Source of the DNA: a virus
IMG/VR virus record: IMGVR_UViG_3300036791_000963
Span: 1-35,667 of that record
Direction: 5' to 3' (one strand)
DNA: 35,667 bases
Both the position numbers and the translations under genes were made by a program. Positions 24,051 to 30,990 of the stretch are shown here, in pieces (position 1 is the stretch's first letter; the number at the start of each line of letters is the position of its first letter). The notes under the pieces were generated by a model, which was not told the DNA's origin, did no database searches, and was given only the letters and a program-made list of their open reading frames with translations.

Positions 24051-24468
24051 AATCCTTGCGGTGAATATTGATGTGCTCGGCGCGTGTGACCAAAGCGTAA
24101 TTTGAGATTTCATCGTGCAGTGTGTCTCCGTCGATGTGGTGAACCATTAAACCCACTGATATTTTGCCGTATTTGGACTCCCATAAATAAACGGAAAACA
24201 TCTTCCAATCTGAAGGTCGTCCATCGACTTTGGTTTTTATCCATCGGCGTGATTTGCGGTTCTTGTCTGTTCGCGTTTGAATTGATCCGACAGGGAGAAG
24301 ATTTCGGGCAACCTGACCTTTCTTGAATCGTGTGGCGTGTGTTCCCACCGGCGACCATCCGAGCTTGCCCTTGTTCCACGGAGTGCTGCCTTTTTTGAAC
24401 GCTGTTTTGTTCGGGGCTGCGCCAGCAGCAAATTGGTTGCCGATCAAATACGAATTGTCCCGGCTCAT
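24019..24468 (-). CDS. HNH homing endonuclease inserted in a DNA methyltransferase gene
   Basis: The 149-residue protein has NUMOD3-like motifs (FKKGSTPWNKGKLG, RFKKGQVARN) for DNA binding and a C-terminal HNH core, LMVHHIDGDTLHDEISNYAL followed by EHINIH. It starts at an ATG 28 bases after the methyltransferase stop. Its last residues (QRHNRRGGA) are encoded by methyltransferase sequence read in another frame, which marks the insertion junction at about 24050, within codons for the methyltransferase's FxGSGxTG motif. Targeting a conserved catalytic codon stretch is typical of homing endonucleases. Confidence 0.88.
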   Translation of the reverse strand: MSRDNSYLIGNQFAAGAAPNKTAFKKGSTPWNKGKLGWSPVGTHATRFKKGQVARNLLPVGSIQTRTDKNRKSRRWIKTKVDGRPSDWKMFSVYLWESKYGKISVGLMVHHIDGDTLHDEISNYALVTRAEHINIHRKDLQRHNRRGGA

Positions 24469-24495
24469 TCAACCAGCATAATGCAGGTTGCGGGA

Positions 24496-25819
24496 CTAAG
24501 CAAGTGGTAATCCAATAGTAACGCAACATCTTTTCTCAGCTAATTTCACGTACTCAGGATTCAATTCTATCCCGATGCACTTGCGACCTAAAGACAAAGC
24601 AACTTCTCCCGTGCATCCCGATCCAAAAAAGGGATCAAGAACCGTACACGGCACGGGGTCAAGGCTGTGCGGACAGCCCGGTTGCCAGCCGGTTGCTTTG
24701 GTAATTGGTAAAACATCATTGCGGATCTCCGCTTGTTTAGCGTAGGGGCCGTCCATCGTCTTGCCATCTCGATACGTCTCATGGTCAAACGTTCGGCTAC
24801 GCTCAATGCAACGCTCCCACGGCGCGCCGCACTTCGGGCAGCAGCCACGGGCGCTTGTCCCCGCCAATATGCAAATTTTCGGAATCTCCTCAGGAAATGT
24901 TGCGAAATGAGCGTCAGCATAGGCTTGCGTGTTGATGCGCCAAACGTTTCGACGATTTCGGGTCAACGCACGTTCTCCGTTTGGAAACTCAGACTTGTCG
25001 AGTTCCAGCATCCCTTCCTTCACGTATTTGCTATTTGGATAGAAGCGTTGTCTCAACACTCCGTGTGGTCGCTTGTCGTCGGCGTAACTTGCTGAAATCG
25101 GTTCCTGAATAGCGATGTTGTCGTAGAAATAATGAGCGGACTTTGTGAGCATAAAGATTTTCTCATGCGCTTTTGTGCAGCGGTCTGTCGTGCTTTCCGG
25201 CATGGGATTGTCCTTGGCCCAAACAATCTCGTCCCGCAGCCACCACCCGTCTTTTTGAAGAGCCATCGCCACCATCCACGGAATCGGAATTAAGTCTTTC
25301 GGTTTGAATCCAGGCGGGATTGGGGTCGGATCAATGAGACTTCCGGCATTAGTCGCTTGCTTGCGAAATTTTGATTCCTCTGGATTGCCCCCGCGCCCGC
25401 CTCCCGCATAACTTGAACCGAGATTAAGCCAAAGGCTGCCATCCCATCTCAGGACTCGTTTCACCTCACGAAACACCTCGACCATCTTGGCTACGTACTC
25501 CCCCGGCGTTGCCTCAAGGCCAAGCTGCGCGTCGATCCGGCGCGCACCGCATTTGCCGCAGACGTGACGATAATTATTGAGCGCAAACCCTTCCTTATTC
25601 GATGTTCCCACAAGTGTCGAAGTAGGATCGCGCTCGGCATCCCTAAAGCGATGATCGCACCCCGATTCCCCGCCTTCCCATTCTGCCGTGCCGTAGTCGC
25701 GCAGGCCGCATTTACCAGTATGGCGGTGACGTTACACAAGTGTGTACCGATTCACTTGGAAGCGTTTTTAGAACTTCCAAAGCGTCCCCGCAGATAATCT
25801 TCAACAGGTCGCTCGCCAT
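24496..25819 (-). pseudogene. DNA N4/N6 methyltransferase with a frameshift after SPPYW
   Basis: An ATG at 25819 with a strong GGGAGGGG site starts MASDLLKIICGDALEVLKTL, then CVTSPPYW, the catalytic motif IV of beta-class DNA methyltransferases, followed at once by TAA (25712-25714). One base out of phase, the frame continues GLRDYGTAEWEGGESG... from 25707 and runs to 24496 through DGSLWLNLGSSYAGG, WWLRDEIVWAKDNPMPE (motif between IV and VIII), a CPKCGAPW zinc knuckle and DPFFGSGCTGEVALSLGRK (SAM motif I). A 370-residue piece from ATG 25611 could still be made but lacks SPPYW. Unless the shift is a sequencing error or is bypassed, the enzyme is inactive. The last 45 codons look AT-richer than the body. 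Confidence 0.82.
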
Positions 25820-25835
25820 ACTTTATGCCCCTCCC

Positions 25836-26021
25836 TTAGCATTTTTCTTTCTTCACCACCCACCATACCACCACCCCAATCCACAATACCCCCACACACC
25901 ACCCCGGTATACCCAAAATTCCCACAAGCACCCACAACCCAAACCCAAAACACGCGCTCAACCCAAACGCCACCCCAATCGCCCCCAACGTCTCCGTCAC
26001 ATCCCGCTTCCTAGCACTCAT
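25836..26021 (-). CDS. two-span small membrane protein
   Basis: From an ATG at 26021 the 61-residue product reads MSARKRDVTETLGAIGVAFG, then two hydrophobic helices (about residues 11-28 and 33-53, the second VGVLWIGVVVWWV) and a KKEKC tail. It ends 16 bases before the methyltransferase start. DNA here is oddly low in G on the plus strand, with long CA/CC runs, reflecting the Gly/Val/Trp codons. Without a clear ribosome site I rate it as probable. Family unknown. Confidence 0.55.
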   Translation of the reverse strand: MSARKRDVTETLGAIGVAFGLSACFGFGLWVLVGILGIPGWCVGVLWIGVVVWWVVKKEKC

Positions 26022-26056
26022 TAGCACAATCAGACATACCAAAAAGTTTCCCGTTC

Positions 26057-26097
26057 AAAAAAAAAGTGGCAAACGCCACAAAAAAACGCTTGCCACT
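26057..26097 (-). terminator. rho-independent terminator, minus strand
   Basis: On the minus strand AGTGGCAAGCG (26097-26087), a loop, and CGTTTGCCACT (26075-26065) form an 11-pair stem with one G-U pair, followed by nine T residues (26065-26057). This is a classic intrinsic terminator for transcription coming from the right, so it would end the transcript of the region 26098-27168 and separate it from the late block. Confidence 0.85.
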
Positions 26098-26628
26098 CTA
26101 AACCTCTTCGGTCTATATATGCACTTGAATCGCTACCATGGCTAGATTCTCACATAAAAATCCTAAAGTCAACGCCATCGTACAAAGCGATCCAGGTCAG
26201 TCCCGTCACGATTATCGTTGAGGAAGCACAGACCGGTCGGAGACGGGAGAAATCGGGGACTTCCCAGCAGCCGATTCGCCGGATACCGAATCCGGACTTA
26301 AATACGAGAGATCGTCAGGCGTAAGCCCGAAGCAGTCTCTCCCCAGCGGTGTAGCCCCGCGAACGACGTCTACTAGCTTCCACAGACCGTTTCCATCGCG
26401 CTACGGAGGGGCTGGGCGTTCCTTGTTCGCAAGCCGCGACGCGCTTCGCTGTGCCCCTGAATTTTGCACGCCACCGCTGGTCTCCTGCAGTTCGCGGACG
26501 TCTGAGAAAGCGATCCCCTCCCCCGGAGGGTCTTGCACACACCATGGGAGGGTTACCCTCCGCAATGCGAGAACAAGCATCGAAGGTTTTGAATAAGGAC
26601 AAAGCAAAGCATCCGGAATGGATGCGAC
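26098..26628 (-). ncRNA. candidate structured non-coding RNA or long structured leader (530 nt)
   Basis: No credible gene spans these 530 bases. Hairpins visible (plus coordinates): CCGGAT/ATCCGG 26279-26295; GAGAGA/TCTCTC 26306-26341, enclosing GGC-GTAA-GCC 26318-26327; CTTG/CAAG around TTCG 26422-26433; CCCTCC/GGAGGG 26516-26530; GGAGGG/CCCTCC 26547-26561. The last two can also pair with each other in an alternative fold. The minus strand ends in a strong terminator at 26057-26097, so I favour a minus-strand transcript; the GTAA tetraloop on the plus strand leaves the orientation open. A weak promoter (TTGACT at 26172-26167, GAGAAT at 26151-26146, 15-base spacer) also lies inside. I do not match it to a known RNA class. 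Confidence 0.45.
26609..26625 (-). terminator. possible weak terminator after the small-terminase-like gene
   Basis: GCATCC-attcc-GGATGC forms a perfect six-pair hairpin 3 bases after the stop of the gene at 26629-27168 and is followed on the minus strand by TTTGCTTTGT. The T run is interrupted, so termination would be partial; it could equally be the first helix of the structured region. Confidence 0.4.
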
Positions 26629-27168
26629 TCAATCACGCAGGCGCAGCGCGCGCGCTATGTCGTCTAGTGCGCGGTGGGCCTTTTCCCGGTCCTCACGTTC
26701 GGCCGCGCTTGGGAGCGTCACATTCGCAATCTGTACTAGTGGCTTTGCACGCTCAGCAGACCATCCAAATACTCTGTCAGCTGTTTTACCCACTTGCTCC
26801 ATCGCTATGGCCGTCTGCGCGTTGAGTATCGCCTTGCCAGGATACTCCGCCAGGGTTTCAGACGCGCTACACGCGCTCCTGGCGAGCCCGAATTTGGTTC
26901 GAAGGCTGTATTCACCCAGAATTGCGCTTTTTATGTCTCTAAGCGGAGTGACTCCGCGTGACACGACAGCCTGTAGGGCATCGTTATTGGCGTTTTGATG
27001 CTGACCGATAGCGCGTGAAAGGATGCCAAGCTTCCATTGCCGGCGTGAGGCGATTTTACGGCCGCGAGTTTCTTTGATGCCAAGGTGCCGGCAAGCTGGG
27101 TTAAGTCCTATATCGCAGGCGAGATGGAAAAGGTTAGAGCAAAAGAGCTCATAATCGGCGCGGGTCAC
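26629..27168 (-). CDS. small-terminase-like / HTH DNA-binding protein
   Basis: From a GTG at 27168 the product has 179 residues: TRADYELFCSNLFHLACDIG, then LNPACRHLGIKETRGRKIAS, which resembles a helix-turn-helix segment. A helical body follows (LRTKFGLARSACSASETLAE) and a C-terminal TLPSAAEREDREKAHRALDD, similar to what I recall of small terminase subunits and related phage DNA-binding proteins. It is the most upstream minus-strand gene, in front of the packaging genes, which fits a small terminase that recognises the packaging site. A TTG at 27207 would add 13 hydrophobic residues; neither start has a ribosome site. The function is tentative. Confidence 0.7.
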   Translation of the reverse strand: MTRADYELFCSNLFHLACDIGLNPACRHLGIKETRGRKIASRRQWKLGILSRAIGQHQNANNDALQAVVSRGVTPLRDIKSAILGEYSLRTKFGLARSACSASETLAEYPGKAILNAQTAIAMEQVGKTADRVFGWSAERAKPLVQIANVTLPSAAEREDREKAHRALDDIARALRLRD

Positions 27169-27179
27169 GTGTGAAAAAT

Positions 27180-27207
27180 AAAATAGGAAAAGATTCAACG
27201 TTTTCAA
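27180..27207 (-). promoter_or_regulatory. possible promoter for the small-terminase-like gene
   Basis: On the minus strand TTGAAA (27207-27202), a 16-base spacer and TATTTT (27185-27180) form a modest sigma70-like pair, about 11 bases before the GTG start, so the mRNA would be almost leaderless. It lies in the divergent gap in front of the early plus-strand block. Confidence 0.3.
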
Positions 27208-27228
27208 GTGGTGAATGTCTAGGTAAAC

Positions 27229-27660
27229 ATGACAAAAAGATTAATAGACGAAGCGATAAAGGCGGGAATGAGTCCGAAGCAATTAGTGAAGCTTGGGGAA
27301 GAAACGGCCGCACAACTAGAAAAGGCGAGCGAAACGCCAGAGAAGTTTCGCAAGGGCACATTCGAAGCGAAGATGGATTTAATGTTACCCACGGACATTC
27401 AATCGTTCGACGTTGTAGCGTTTGAACTATTGCGAGACGAGGGAAGTTGGAGCGTCAACGATGCGTGGACAATGGCGAGTGGCGTTGACCGGGAGGAGGC
27501 GATCAGCGCGCTTCGTGGCCGGTGGGAAGTATTCAAATTGAACTATGCGCCAAGGGCTTGCGTAAAAGACATCACCGATTGCGGAGATGGTTGGCAAGGC
27601 GAAACGAAATTGGAAGTGGACTGCACTGCGTTTGCCGATGTGCGCAATGCTGAGCTGTAA
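27229..27660 (+). CDS. early hypothetical protein, 143 residues
   Basis: First gene of the plus-strand block. MTKRLIDEAIKAGMSPKQLV is followed by helical and mixed segments (FELLRDEGSWSVNDAWTMAS, REEAISALRGRWEVFKLNYA) and a C-terminal strand-rich part, KDITDCGDGWQGETKLEV. Family not recognised. TAGG lies about 5 bases before the ATG. The N-terminus resembles short helical segments of phage regulatory proteins, but nothing definite shows DNA binding. Confidence 0.8.
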   Translation: MTKRLIDEAIKAGMSPKQLVKLGEETAAQLEKASETPEKFRKGTFEAKMDLMLPTDIQSFDVVAFELLRDEGSWSVNDAWTMASGVDREEAISALRGRWEVFKLNYAPRACVKDITDCGDGWQGETKLEVDCTAFADVRNAEL

Positions 27661-27692
27661 CCAGCAAAGGAACCAAAACAGAGACCAAAAAA

Positions 27693-28088
27693 ATGAACAC
27701 AGAAAAACAGACAGAACAGACGCAAAATGCAATCCGAATTGAACAAGAGCGCCGTACCGCTCGTTCGATCGATCAACAAGTCAACAACCTAATGTCCAAA
27801 GTTCAGCATGCTGCTGAGTCCGTGGGATTCCATAAAGAAACAGACACACAACCAAAGGGCAGCGCCGGGCCAGAATCGGCGCAACCTAAACCGTGGAAAT
27901 CAGACGTTAGGCTTGAATTGGAAGCAAATCTTGAGCGCATCACGGCGCAGCGCGACCAGTTGCTCGCGGCGTGCAAGGCCGGCTACGCATCGCTCTTCAC
28001 ATGGGACGGCGTATCCGCGTGGGATAACGACGACCGAAAAGCGTTGGACGCAATGCAAGCCGCAATCGCCAGCGCGGAGGGGAAGTAA
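27693..28088 (+). CDS. early hypothetical protein, 131 residues
   Basis: A polar, helical protein starting MNTEKQTEQTQNAIRIEQER, with RLELEANLERITAQRDQLLA as a predicted coiled coil and a C-terminal SLFTWDGVSAWDNDDRKALD. The C-terminal 'LLAACKAGYASL...ALDAMQAAIA' layout is common among small phage proteins of unknown role. Its stop is followed immediately by the next ATG (TAAATG). Confidence 0.8.
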   Translation: MNTEKQTEQTQNAIRIEQERRTARSIDQQVNNLMSKVQHAAESVGFHKETDTQPKGSAGPESAQPKPWKSDVRLELEANLERITAQRDQLLAACKAGYASLFTWDGVSAWDNDDRKALDAMQAAIASAEGK

Positions 28089-28253
28089 ATGAGCCGACAA
28101 TACGAAGAAACGCGACAAATAATCTGGGACTCGCCAACGTGCGATCAACCGAGCGAAGAGCGCGAAGAACAAGAGGAACTATGGCGCGAGCGCAACCTCG
28201 CGTGCGCTTTGGATGACGCCGAGCTTGAGCGCGAATACCAGGAGCATCAGTGA
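28089..28253 (+). CDS. 54-residue acidic peptide
   Basis: MSRQYEETRQIIWDSPTCDQ followed by a highly charged Glu/Arg helix (EEREEQEELWRERN) and a closing LEREYQEHQ. It starts directly after the previous stop and ends in a GTGA overlap with the next gene, so it is tightly coupled on both sides. Function unknown; small acidic early proteins may inhibit host factors, but nothing here shows that. Confidence 0.7.
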   Translation: MSRQYEETRQIIWDSPTCDQPSEEREEQEELWRERNLACALDDAELEREYQEHQ

Positions 28254-28390
28254 TCGCAGTGCTCGACTTCGAACAATACGCCGACTACCCGCAGGTTGGC
28301 GGTCATCTTGCCACGTGGCAGGCAATGCTTTTGGGCGCGTATTTCGCGTTCGTTCTGTTCGTATTCTATCAAGCCTGGCGTAAACGCTGA
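28250..28390 (+). CDS. 46-residue single-span membrane protein
   Basis: A GTG overlapping the upstream TGA (GTGA, 28250-28253) opens IAVLDFEQYADYPQVGGHLA, then a hydrophobic helix (MLLGAYFAFVLFVFY) and a basic end, QAWRKR. It ends one base before the helicase ATG. One membrane span with the positive tail predicted inside. Function unknown. Confidence 0.6.
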   Translation: MIAVLDFEQYADYPQVGGHLATWQAMLLGAYFAFVLFVFYQAWRKR

Positions 28391-28391
28391 T

Positions 28392-30038
28392 ATGTTGCGC
28401 GACTATCAAGTCCAAGCCCGTGACGCGATCCTTGACGCGTTCAAGGACCACAGGAGCACGCTTGCCGTAGCCCCAACTGGTTGCGGCAAGACTCGCATTG
28501 CCGATGCGGTGCTCGCCCAGACGCACGGCAACGCCATCTTTGTTGCGCACCGGGAAGAGCTCTTAGCGCAAGCGAAGGGCTGCTTTGAAACCCACGCGAG
28601 GAAACGGTGCGAGATCGAGATGGGCGAGAACCACGCCAGTGAGATATTCCCGGCCGATGTCCTGCTCGCCAGTGTGCAAACGTTGACCAGCGGCCGCAAT
28701 GGAGCCCGGCGGATGCACAAGTTTTCGCCTTACGACTACGATTTGCTGGTAATAGACGAGGTACACCACGCCACGGCAGCGACGTACCGCGCGGTGCTGG
28801 ATTACTTCGGGACCAATAAAGACCTCAAGGTGCTGGGGCTCACCGCCACGCCCGAGAGAGCCGATGAGGAAGCCCTCGGCCAGATATTCGAGAGCGTGGC
28901 CTTCGACTACAGCGTGATTCAAGCGATCAACGATGGTTGGTTGGTCCCTGTGGCCCAGCAACTTGTTCAGATTCAGACCCTCGACTTTTCGCATATTCAC
29001 ACCGTAGCTGGTGATCTCGCCCAGGGTGAACTGGCCGCGGTGATGGAAGAAGAAAAGAACCTTTACGGCATTTGTGACGCGGTAATGCGGGAACTGGGAG
29101 ACAAAAAAGCCATCATGTTTACGGTAAGCGTCCGCCAGGCACAGTTGGCAAGTGAGATTCTGAACCGCTACAAGGCTGGGGTGGCCGAACACGCGTCAGG
29201 CGCCACTCCAAAGGAAGACCGCCGGCGGATCATGGAAGACTTTCGAAGTGGCAAGTTCCAGGTACTGGTGAATTGCAACCTCGTGTCCGAGGGGTTCGAT
29301 GTCCCAGACGCTGAATTGCTCGTCCAAGCGCGACCAACCAAGAGTAAACTACTCTATCAGCAACAGTTAGGCAGAATCTTAAGACCACTGCCTGGTACTG
29401 TGGACTTTACACATGAAACTAGTGATAAGGGACTGCAGTCCCCTGACACGCGTAAACGCGCCATTGCCCAAAGTGCCAAGCCGATCGCTACCGTTCTGGA
29501 CTTCGTCGGCAACGCCGGCAGGCATAAGCTGGTCCGCGCAATAGACATCCTGGGCGGCAAAATCTCGCCCAAGGTCAGAGAACTCGCTGAGCGGCAACTT
29601 CTCGCCAGCGGTAAACCTGACCGCGTGGATCAATTGGTGATCGAGCTCGAGCGCAAAGAAGCGGAAGAAAAACACAGGGCTGAGGCAGCACGCAAGACAC
29701 GGCTCACCGCCAAAGCTACCTACACCATGCGGACCATTGACCCCTTCAGAGCCTTCGATCTTGTAGCGCCCGCAGCGCGCGGGTGGGATACGAACAAAGC
29801 GCTTTCCATCAAACAGCGCGGCTTGCTCATGCGCAACGGGATAGATGCCGACAAGCTTTCATATACCCAGGGGCAGCAAATCATCGGCGAATTGTTCAGG
29901 CGCTGGAACGGGAAACTTGCCACCCTTAAGCAGTGCAATTTACTTAAGCAGCACGGGTATGACACTCACAATATGACTATGGATGAAGCCACCCTCAGAA
30001 TTACAGCGCTGGCTAACAACGGATGGAAGCGACCGTGA
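28392..30038 (+). CDS. SF2 DEAD/DEAH-type helicase
   Basis: The 548-residue enzyme has motif I APTGCGKT (27-34), Ia FVAHREELLAQ, motif II VIDEVHHA (about 120-127), motif III TATP (151-154), and motif VI QQLGRILRPLPG, all in RecA-like domains of superfamily 2 of the kind seen in phage UvsW/RecG-like and type I/III restriction-like helicases. A C-terminal helical extension after about residue 410 includes SIKQRGLLMRNGIDADKLSY. It unwinds or remodels branched DNA with ATP. I use the ATG at 28392, where MLRDYQVQARDAIL is the typical start of the family's Q motif region. Confidence 0.92.
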   Translation: MLRDYQVQARDAILDAFKDHRSTLAVAPTGCGKTRIADAVLAQTHGNAIFVAHREELLAQAKGCFETHARKRCEIEMGENHASEIFPADVLLASVQTLTSGRNGARRMHKFSPYDYDLLVIDEVHHATAATYRAVLDYFGTNKDLKVLGLTATPERADEEALGQIFESVAFDYSVIQAINDGWLVPVAQQLVQIQTLDFSHIHTVAGDLAQGELAAVMEEEKNLYGICDAVMRELGDKKAIMFTVSVRQAQLASEILNRYKAGVAEHASGATPKEDRRRIMEDFRSGKFQVLVNCNLVSEGFDVPDAELLVQARPTKSKLLYQQQLGRILRPLPGTVDFTHETSDKGLQSPDTRKRAIAQSAKPIATVLDFVGNAGRHKLVRAIDILGGKISPKVRELAERQLLASGKPDRVDQLVIELERKEAEEKHRAEAARKTRLTAKATYTMRTIDPFRAFDLVAPAARGWDTNKALSIKQRGLLMRNGIDADKLSYTQGQQIIGELFRRWNGKLATLKQCNLLKQHGYDTHNMTMDEATLRITALANNGWKRP

Positions 30039-30262
30039 AACTCTCCAGGCTCAGACGAATCAGCCCGGTGGACGCTCTTCGGCTCAACGAAGACCTCCAA
30101 ACCCTCGGCCGGATCGTAAAGGAACTGGACAGCTTGGAGCCGTCCAATGTGAGCAAACCCGACATGGGTTGGACAGTGCTCAAGATGCTTAAAACCATGA
30201 CGCTCGCCTGCCAGCGATACGCTTCCCTCAAGCTGCGCAACGATTATCTGAAAAGATTTTGA
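30035..30262 (+). CDS. hypothetical 75-residue protein coupled to the helicase
   Basis: A GTG at 30035 overlaps the helicase stop as GTGA and gives KLSRLRRISPVDALRLNEDL, then a long helix (QTLGRIVKELDSLE) and DMGWTVLKMLKTMTLACQRY. An in-frame ATG at 30023 is an alternative start inside the helicase gene. Helical and basic; family not known. It may act with the helicase. Confidence 0.7.
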   Translation: MKLSRLRRISPVDALRLNEDLQTLGRIVKELDSLEPSNVSKPDMGWTVLKMLKTMTLACQRYASLKLRNDYLKRF

Positions 30263-30298
30263 ACGCGAGTGAACAACTCGTTGTCTAACACGGCAACT

Positions 30299-30496
30299 AT
30301 GAAATACCGTTTAATACAAGAACAACAACTGCACGGCACGCTCTTCTCAACCCAGCGTTTTGAAGATAACTTGTGGCTGCACGTCAGCGGAAGCTGCACG
30401 ACATCAGAGGAACAAGCCCGCGCATTCTATAAAACCATTACCCTCAACGGACACGAGCCTCAACAGACAATCCTGGAGGAAACCGTATGTCAGTGA
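30299..30496 (+). CDS. hypothetical 65-residue protein
   Basis: From ATG 30299, MKYRLIQEQQLHGTLFSTQR then FEDNLWLHVSGSCTTSEEQA, with a helix RAFYKTITL; an alpha/beta mini-domain. A GTG at 30269 would add 10 residues. Its 3' end overlaps the next gene by 10 bases. Function unknown; it may be a small nucleic-acid-binding or inhibitor protein. Confidence 0.65.
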   Translation: MKYRLIQEQQLHGTLFSTQRFEDNLWLHVSGSCTTSEEQARAFYKTITLNGHEPQQTILEETVCQ

Positions 30497-30990
30497 AAGG
30501 TTTGGTCATCCAAAAAGCTGATACCCCTGCGCCAGTAGCCGGCCAGACCAGGCCATACGTCTGGAGCGAAGTCACCGGGCGTAGCGGAAAAGCGTACACC
30601 AAAATCAAGTTTGACGGGCAACAGGGCCAACCGTGCAGGATCATCTCGGCGCAGAAGAACGACTGGAGCGACCAGTACGGCAACGTCTCATACAACATCG
30701 AGATTGAGCCCGGTGTGGCTGCACCGGCGGCCGCTCAACAGGCAAACGGAGTAGCCCGCGACTCGTGGAGGCAACACTTAATGCGCGCGGCCAATCTCCT
30801 CGCCAAATGCCATGAGGCTGCGAAAGCCGTTGGCCTGGCTGACGGGGAAGACGCGAGAAGCCTCTTCATCGACGCGTCACGCGCGGGGTACATCGCCGCA
30901 ATGCCGGCAAAACCTTTCGGTAGCGATCCTGAGCCTGAGCCACAGAGTGATGAACCCAGACCGGAGGACACAGTTCCCGATGAGTTCTGA
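30487..30990 (+). CDS. SSB-like protein with acidic C-terminal tail (tentative)
   Basis: The 167-residue protein begins MSVKGLVIQKADTPAPVAGQ with beta strands (RPYVWSEVTGRSGKAYTKI, NVSYNIEIEPGV), a helical middle and a C-terminal tail PEPEPQSDEPRPEDTVPDEF. The acidic, proline-rich tail ending in a Phe resembles the partner-recruiting tip of bacterial SSBs (DDDIPF-like). Its place between a helicase and a RecB-like nuclease supports a DNA-replication or recombination accessory, such as a phage single-strand-binding protein, but the OB-fold cannot be confirmed by eye. GGAGG is 7 bases upstream of the ATG. Confidence 0.7.
   Translation: MSVKGLVIQKADTPAPVAGQTRPYVWSEVTGRSGKAYTKIKFDGQQGQPCRIISAQKNDWSDQYGNVSYNIEIEPGVAAPAAAQQANGVARDSWRQHLMRAANLLAKCHEAAKAVGLADGEDARSLFIDASRAGYIAAMPAKPFGSDPEPEPQSDEPRPEDTVPDEF

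Noticed and set aside
26315-26632. 105-residue minus-strand frame in the hairpin-rich region
   Set aside because: Arg/Ser-rich composition, no ribosome site, crosses the stop of the upstream gene and several perfect hairpins; the region is better read as structured non-coding sequence.
28296-28391. Helicase start at 28296
   Set aside because: The family's N-terminal motif begins at MLRDYQ (28392) and the upstream part is a separate coupled membrane peptide.
30812-30979. Upstream extension of the RecB-like nuclease start
   Set aside because: It overlaps the SSB-like gene out of frame; ATG 30980 with GGAGG fits better.
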